From: Gordonia neofelifaecis NRRL B-59395
GTDB lineage: Bacteria > Actinomycetota > Actinomycetes > Mycobacteriales > Mycobacteriaceae
Direction: 5' to 3'
Length of the DNA stretch: 64,000 nucleotides
Assembly (NCBI RefSeq): GCF_000192435.1
Contig: NZ_AEUD01000002.1
Coordinates: 186,001-250,000, forward strand
Below are positions 61,301 through 64,000 of this stretch, one piece after another. Position 1 is the stretch's first letter; each line of letters begins with the position of its first letter. The notes below the pieces were generated by a model. The model worked only from the letters and a program-made list of their open reading frames with translations. It made no database searches and was not told where the DNA came from. Position numbers and translations under genes: made by a program.

Positions 61301-62958
61301 TCGCCCGAACCGACGAGGAAGACGCCGAACAGTCCCCGGTCGGGGATGGTGCCGCCGGAGGTGACGGCCAGTCGCAGGGTGCCGCGCCGAGCGGTGATCG
61401 TGCCGGTGCTGCGGTCGTAGTCGACGCGCGGTCGGAGTTCGGCGAACTCGTCCGACGGATATCGACCGGAGATCAGATCGAGAACGGCGTCGTAGACGTC
61501 CCTGGTGAGCGTTCGATACGGCATCGAGCGGCGGACGGTCGCGTACCACTCGTCGACGTCCAGGTCGTCGACGGCGGCGGCCGCGATGGTCTGCTGCGCG
61601 AGGATGTCGAGCGGATTGGCGGGCACGGACAGTGCCTCGATCTGTCCGGCCAGCATCCGCTGGGTCACGACCGTGCAGTGGATCAGATCGGTGCGGTGCT
61701 TGGGAAACAGCACACCCTGGCTCACCTCGCCGACCTGATGCCCGGCTCGGCCGATCCGCTGGAGACCGGCCGCGACCGACGGCGGTGCCTCGACCTGGAT
61801 CACCAGGTCCACCGCGCCCATGTCGATGCCCAGTTCCAGCGAGCTGGTCGCCACTACGCACCGCAGCCTGCCCGACTTGAGGTCGTCCTCGATCTCGGCG
61901 CGTTGCTCCTTGCTCACCGAACCGTGGTGCGCGCGGGCGAGGACCGGTGGTGCGCCACCGGTGTCGCCGCTGGCCGATACATAGGACGGCATGCCGCCGG
62001 GAACGTTCGGGTTCGGCCGATCGGCGTCGAGGTCGATGCCCGCGCGCTGTGCGGCGATCTCGTTGAGGCGGGCGGTCAGTCGCTCGGCGAGTCGCCGGGA
62101 GTTCGCGAAGACGATCGTGGACCGATTCACCTCGATCCGGTCGACGATCGCGGCCTCGACGTGCGGCCACAGTGAACCGGCGGTCGGGGAGAAGGCATCG
62201 TCGAGATCCTCGATGCCGGTCTCGGGCGGCGGGATGTTCACCATGTCCTCGACCGGGACGTCGACTGACAGGTCGAACGTTTTGATCGCCTGTGGTTTGA
62301 CCACGGTGCACGGCGCGGATCCGGCGAGGAATTCGCCGACCACCGTCTCCGGCCGGACGGTCGCCGACAGCCCGATGCGCTGGGCGGGGGACTCCAGCAG
62401 CGCATCGAGACGTTCGAGCGACAGCGCCAGGTGCGTCCCGCGTTTGGTGCCCGCGACGGCATGCACCTCGTCGACGATCACTGTCGTCACGGTCGCGAGC
62501 GTCTCGCGGACCGATGAGGTGAGCATCAGATACAGGGATTCGGGCGTGGTGATCAGGATGTCGGGCGGATGGGTCTGCAGCCGTCGGCGATCCGCGGCCG
62601 GGGTGTCACCGGAGCGGATGCCGACGGTGATCGACGGCGCGTCGACGCCCAACGTCGCTGCCGCGTGCGCAATTCCCACCAGCGGAGCCGAGAGATTCCG
62701 CTGGACGTCGACCGCCAGCGCTTTGAGGGGCGAGACGTAGAGGATGCGGACGCCGACCGGTGTGTCCGCCGGTGTCTCGAGACGCTCGCGATGAAGTGAG
62801 TCGATGGCCCAGAGAAAGGCGGCGAGCGTCTTCCCCGAGCCCGTCGGCGCGACGACGAGGGTGTTCTCGCCGCGGGCGACGGCCGCCCACGCACCGGACT
62901 GGGCTCGAGTCGGTGCGCCGAAGGCATCCGTGAACCACCGCTGCGTGGCCGGGTGCAT
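58354..62958 (-). CDS. lhr: Lhr, large ATP-dependent DNA helicase
   Basis: About 1,534 residues from ATG 62958 (MHPATQRWFTDAFGAPTRAQ); GTG 62988 and ATG 63006 are in-frame alternatives. Superfamily 2 motifs: Q/I GENTLVVAPTGSGKTLAAFL (about 30-49), Ia LYVSPLKALAVDV, DEVH in TTVIVDEVHAVAG (about 158-170), III RIGLSATVRP, IV/V VFANSRRLAERL and CVVATSSLELGIDMGAVDLV, and VI AAGLQRIGRAGHQVG. A winged-helix and Lhr-core region follows, then a long C-terminal domain ending in KTVLTFTDDREVLASA and LRMNYDPRGR. Mycobacterial Lhr is a DNA-damage-induced 3'-to-5' helicase. It is followed 6 bp later by nei2 on the same strand. Confidence 0.93.
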   Translation of the reverse strand: MHPATQRWFTDAFGAPTRAQSGAWAAVARGENTLVVAPTGSGKTLAAFLWAIDSLHRERLETPADTPVGVRILYVSPLKALAVDVQRNLSAPLVGIAHAAATLGVDAPSITVGIRSGDTPAADRRRLQTHPPDILITTPESLYLMLTSSVRETLATVTTVIVDEVHAVAGTKRGTHLALSLERLDALLESPAQRIGLSATVRPETVVGEFLAGSAPCTVVKPQAIKTFDLSVDVPVEDMVNIPPPETGIEDLDDAFSPTAGSLWPHVEAAIVDRIEVNRSTIVFANSRRLAERLTARLNEIAAQRAGIDLDADRPNPNVPGGMPSYVSASGDTGGAPPVLARAHHGSVSKEQRAEIEDDLKSGRLRCVVATSSLELGIDMGAVDLVIQVEAPPSVAAGLQRIGRAGHQVGEVSQGVLFPKHRTDLIHCTVVTQRMLAGQIEALSVPANPLDILAQQTIAAAAVDDLDVDEWYATVRRSMPYRTLTRDVYDAVLDLISGRYPSDEFAELRPRVDYDRSTGTITARRGTLRLAVTSGGTIPDRGLFGVFLVGSGDDSGQPRRVGELDEEMVYESRVGDVFALGASSWRIEEITHDRVLVSPAFGMPGRLPFWIGDAVGRPAELGAAIGKFVGVAGDDERLATLAADLGLSPNAHRNLGALIAEQRDATGTLPTDRALVLERFRDELGDWRLVLHSPYGLRVHAPWASAIALQLSARLGLDGATTATDDGIIVRLPDTDDDPPGADVFVLDPDHIEADVTRALADSSLFASRFRECAGRALLLPRRDPGKRAPLWQQRQRSAQLLAVASRFPDFPIILETVRECLADVYDLPALTDVLTRIAQRKIRVAEVETSTPSPFAASMLLGYVGSFIYDDDAPLAERRATALSLDTALLAQLLGRVDLRELLDPVVIADVIARLQRTAPDRRARDEEDVVDLLRWLGPCTPAEIAERYRGDEDLTAMLDRLVRGGQVIDISMRGAAALASVDDAARLRDGLGVPMPLGVPAAYLTPVADPVTDLVHRYARTHGPFTADDVATALGMAPAVVTRTLDELAGRRIVIEGEFLPVESGDSDRRQWCHSDVLTQLRRGSLAAGRAEVEPVAPDAYTRFLLDWQHVTGKSRLRGPAGVAAAVEQLAGQPIPASAWETLVLPSRVQDYRPPMLDELMASGEVIWSGHGGIGGADGWVALHLADAAALTLRAPESSELSEAHLAILEALGVSGALRFREVSAALAETGHPIADGDLPDLLWDLVWAGRITNDSFSVVRAALDPPRAARTSTTAHRTRGRAPRLRAARLSSHYLAGAGGPIATPPNVGGRWSAVHRVEVDATTSTAATCEVLLDRYGVVTKGSVAAEAIEGGFARIYKALGVFEDNGQVRRGYYIDGLGGAQFASGHTVDLLREFAVASREQRTDAAVLAATDPANPYGAALDWPERTVESGHRPGRKPGAVVVLVGGRAAVFIERGGKTVLTFTDDREVLASAAGAVYRAVVDGSVPRIHIDQVDGEPVRRTPFGEALVSAGFATTPRGLRMNYDPRGR

Positions 62959-63055
62959 GCTCCGCAGAATCGTCGACCCCTGTGCCACAGGTCCATTCAA
63001 GCGCATGCCACCGACAATCCCGGCCGGACTGGGACCGGTGTGCCCGGGCACGCGT

Positions 63056-63103
63056 GAACCCCCGGACGATCCGCGGAGGGGGAGGCGGATCGTCCGGGGG
63101 TTC
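63056..63103 (-). terminator. Strong hairpin after the histidine phosphatase gene
   Basis: A perfect 19-bp stem, 63056-63074 (GAACCCCCGGACG...) with 63085-63103, and a 10-nt purine loop. It lies 14 bp downstream of the histidine phosphatase stop (63117) on the minus strand and upstream of lhr, so it separates the two transcripts. Confidence 0.85.
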
Positions 63104-63116
63104 GCCGGGAGAGCGA

Positions 63117-63833
63117 TCAGGCGGCGGACTTGCCGTCCCACTCGATCAGCTTCCAGCCCTTCTCGGGGCTGCCCTTGACCACGACGTGGCCGGTGTTGTT
63201 CAGCGGATCCGACTTCATCAGACCGAGGTTCGGGTTCGACACCGCAGCCATGACCCACACCATGATGGCGCCGCCGTGCGAGAAGACCACCGGGCGCTTG
63301 CTGCCGCGGTTCTGGATGTCCTTGATGGCCGCGTTCATCCGGTTCATGAACTCGTAGCCGTCGATGGAGCCGGGGATGCGGGGCGCGAAGTTGCGCTGCA
63401 TCCACTGCAGCGGTGCCTGGAAGTAGGTCGCCAGCGCGTCCTTCTCCGGCGTGCCCTCGTAGTCGCCGGCCTCGATCTCGCGGACGCCGGGCTCGACCAC
63501 GACCGGAAGATGGCGCAGCGCCGAGGTCGGGGCCGCGGTCTCCTGGGTGCGGATCATCGTCGAGGCGTAGACGCCGTCGAACTTGCGGTCGGCGAGAAGC
63601 TGCGCGACGGCGGCGGCCTGAGCTTGGCCCTTCGCGGTCAGATGCGGTCCGGGGACCGAGCTGTCGACGAGTCCGGAGGCGTTGCCCGCCGACTCGCCGT
63701 GGCGGACGAAGGTCAGGAACATCTCGCCGGTCTGCGGCGCGGCGACGGCGGTGCCGCCTCCGACCACGATCATCGAGATCGCGGCGACGATCGCTGCGAT
63801 GGTCGCCATGAGGCGGGTTTTCAGAAGTCGCAC
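63117..63833 (-). CDS. Secreted histidine-phosphatase (phosphoglycerate mutase-like) protein
   Basis: 238 residues from GTG 63833, with GAAAGG upstream. The signal peptide RLLKTRLMATIAAIVAAISM ends near GGGTAVAAPQ. The mature enzyme has the phosphohistidine motif FLTFVRHGESAGNASGL (about 40-56), VYASTMIRTQETAAPTSAL and the second catalytic His in VVFSHGGAIMVWVM. EIEAGDYEGTPEKDALATYF is typical of small exported phosphatases of this superfamily in Mycobacteriales. The substrate is unknown. A longer frame to 63899 adds non-signal-like residues and is not used. Confidence 0.9.
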   Translation of the reverse strand: MRLLKTRLMATIAAIVAAISMIVVGGGTAVAAPQTGEMFLTFVRHGESAGNASGLVDSSVPGPHLTAKGQAQAAAVAQLLADRKFDGVYASTMIRTQETAAPTSALRHLPVVVEPGVREIEAGDYEGTPEKDALATYFQAPLQWMQRNFAPRIPGSIDGYEFMNRMNAAIKDIQNRGSKRPVVFSHGGAIMVWVMAAVSNPNLGLMKSDPLNNTGHVVVKGSPEKGWKLIEWDGKSAA

Positions 63834-63923
63834 GTGACGCCTTTCGAAAGTAACGGGGAGGGTTCGGTCACCGGCGGGGAGCCGAGTGACCACGTTCACA
63901 AGTACGCGAGGCGCTCGGGCGGT

Positions 63924-63939
63924 TGAGACACCCGTCTCA
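63924..63939. promoter_or_regulatory. Inverted repeat upstream of the histidine phosphatase
   Basis: TGAGAC (63924-63929) and GTCTCA (63934-63939) with 4 nt between form a TetR-type dyad about 90 bp upstream of the histidine phosphatase start. Bases 63940-64000 contain no recognisable gene. Confidence 0.35.
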
Positions 63940-64000
63940 CTCAGCGGGAGATCACGGTGCCGGACCGGGCCCCGAGTGTCACCGGCTAGGCTGCTGGAAC

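Noticed and set aside
59002-62175. 1,057-codon plus-strand ORF opposite lhr
   Set aside because: Antisense shadow of a fully conserved helicase.

Overview
The window is GC-rich, gene-dense chromosomal DNA from a mycolic-acid actinobacterium (order Mycobacteriales). Gordonia or a close relative is the best guess, but this is inferred from gene content only. The order trmL, folD-DUF3017, metX-metY, icd, trpS-yihY, dacB, sdhCDAB, cdd-deoA-add, an Rv3311-like gene, upp, pmmB-deoD, an M20 amidohydrolase, an Rv3304-like gene, lpdA, glpD2, nei2-lhr follows, with local inversions and insertions, the Mycobacterium tuberculosis interval from about Rv3366 down to Rv3296. I saw no rRNA, tRNA, insertion sequence, phage gene or CRISPR array.

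Region 1 (1-4,100) is the most unusual. A citrate synthase (citA, cut by the window edge) is divergent from a second, HTH-fused citrate synthase whose C-terminus lies in another frame, so it is probably a pseudogene. Directly downstream is a stand-alone retron-type reverse transcriptase with a YGDD active site. It is preceded by a structured non-coding stretch and bracketed by two near-identical hairpin repeats exactly 1,500 bp apart. The repeats look like a terminator duplicated around an inserted RT cassette. An orphan 46-codon gene with a structured leader follows trmL.

Region 2 (4,100-31,900) is mostly core metabolism. It holds a P450/TetR pair with a phased GTAC operator, one-carbon metabolism (folD), an O-acetylhomoserine pathway for methionine (metY-metX) under a SAM-IV riboswitch, a secreted PE-PPE/cutinase-like hydrolase, icd, a sodium:solute symporter with a tiny partner subunit, an MFS exporter, exonuclease III, a tandem pair of unknown secreted proteins, trpS, a YihY protein and a D,D-carboxypeptidase. 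The succinate dehydrogenase operon and divergent nucleoside salvage genes (cdd-deoA, then add) share an intergenic region with a DtxR/IdeR-like box.

Region 3 (31,900-43,960) has a SigK-RskA-DipZ module. A divergent Met/His-repeat lipoprotein and sigK itself each carry a SigK-like promoter with identical spacing. Also here are an ESX-type small protein coupled to an NlpC/P60 protein, upp, an ABC exporter and the deoD-pmmB salvage operon.

Region 4 (43,960-64,000) has an enoyl-CoA hydratase, an M20 amidohydrolase, LpdA quinone reductase, an ArsR/SRPBCC pair with a perfect palindromic operator, divergent glpK/glpD2 for glycerol use, an F420-type oxidoreductase/NTF2-fold pair beside an IclR regulator and an SDR, then DNA repair (nei2, lhr) and a secreted histidine phosphatase.

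Two hairpin families recur in the non-coding space. One pair flanks the reverse transcriptase. The other (4,068-4,116 and 31,847-31,891) keeps its loop while its stem changes by compensating substitutions.
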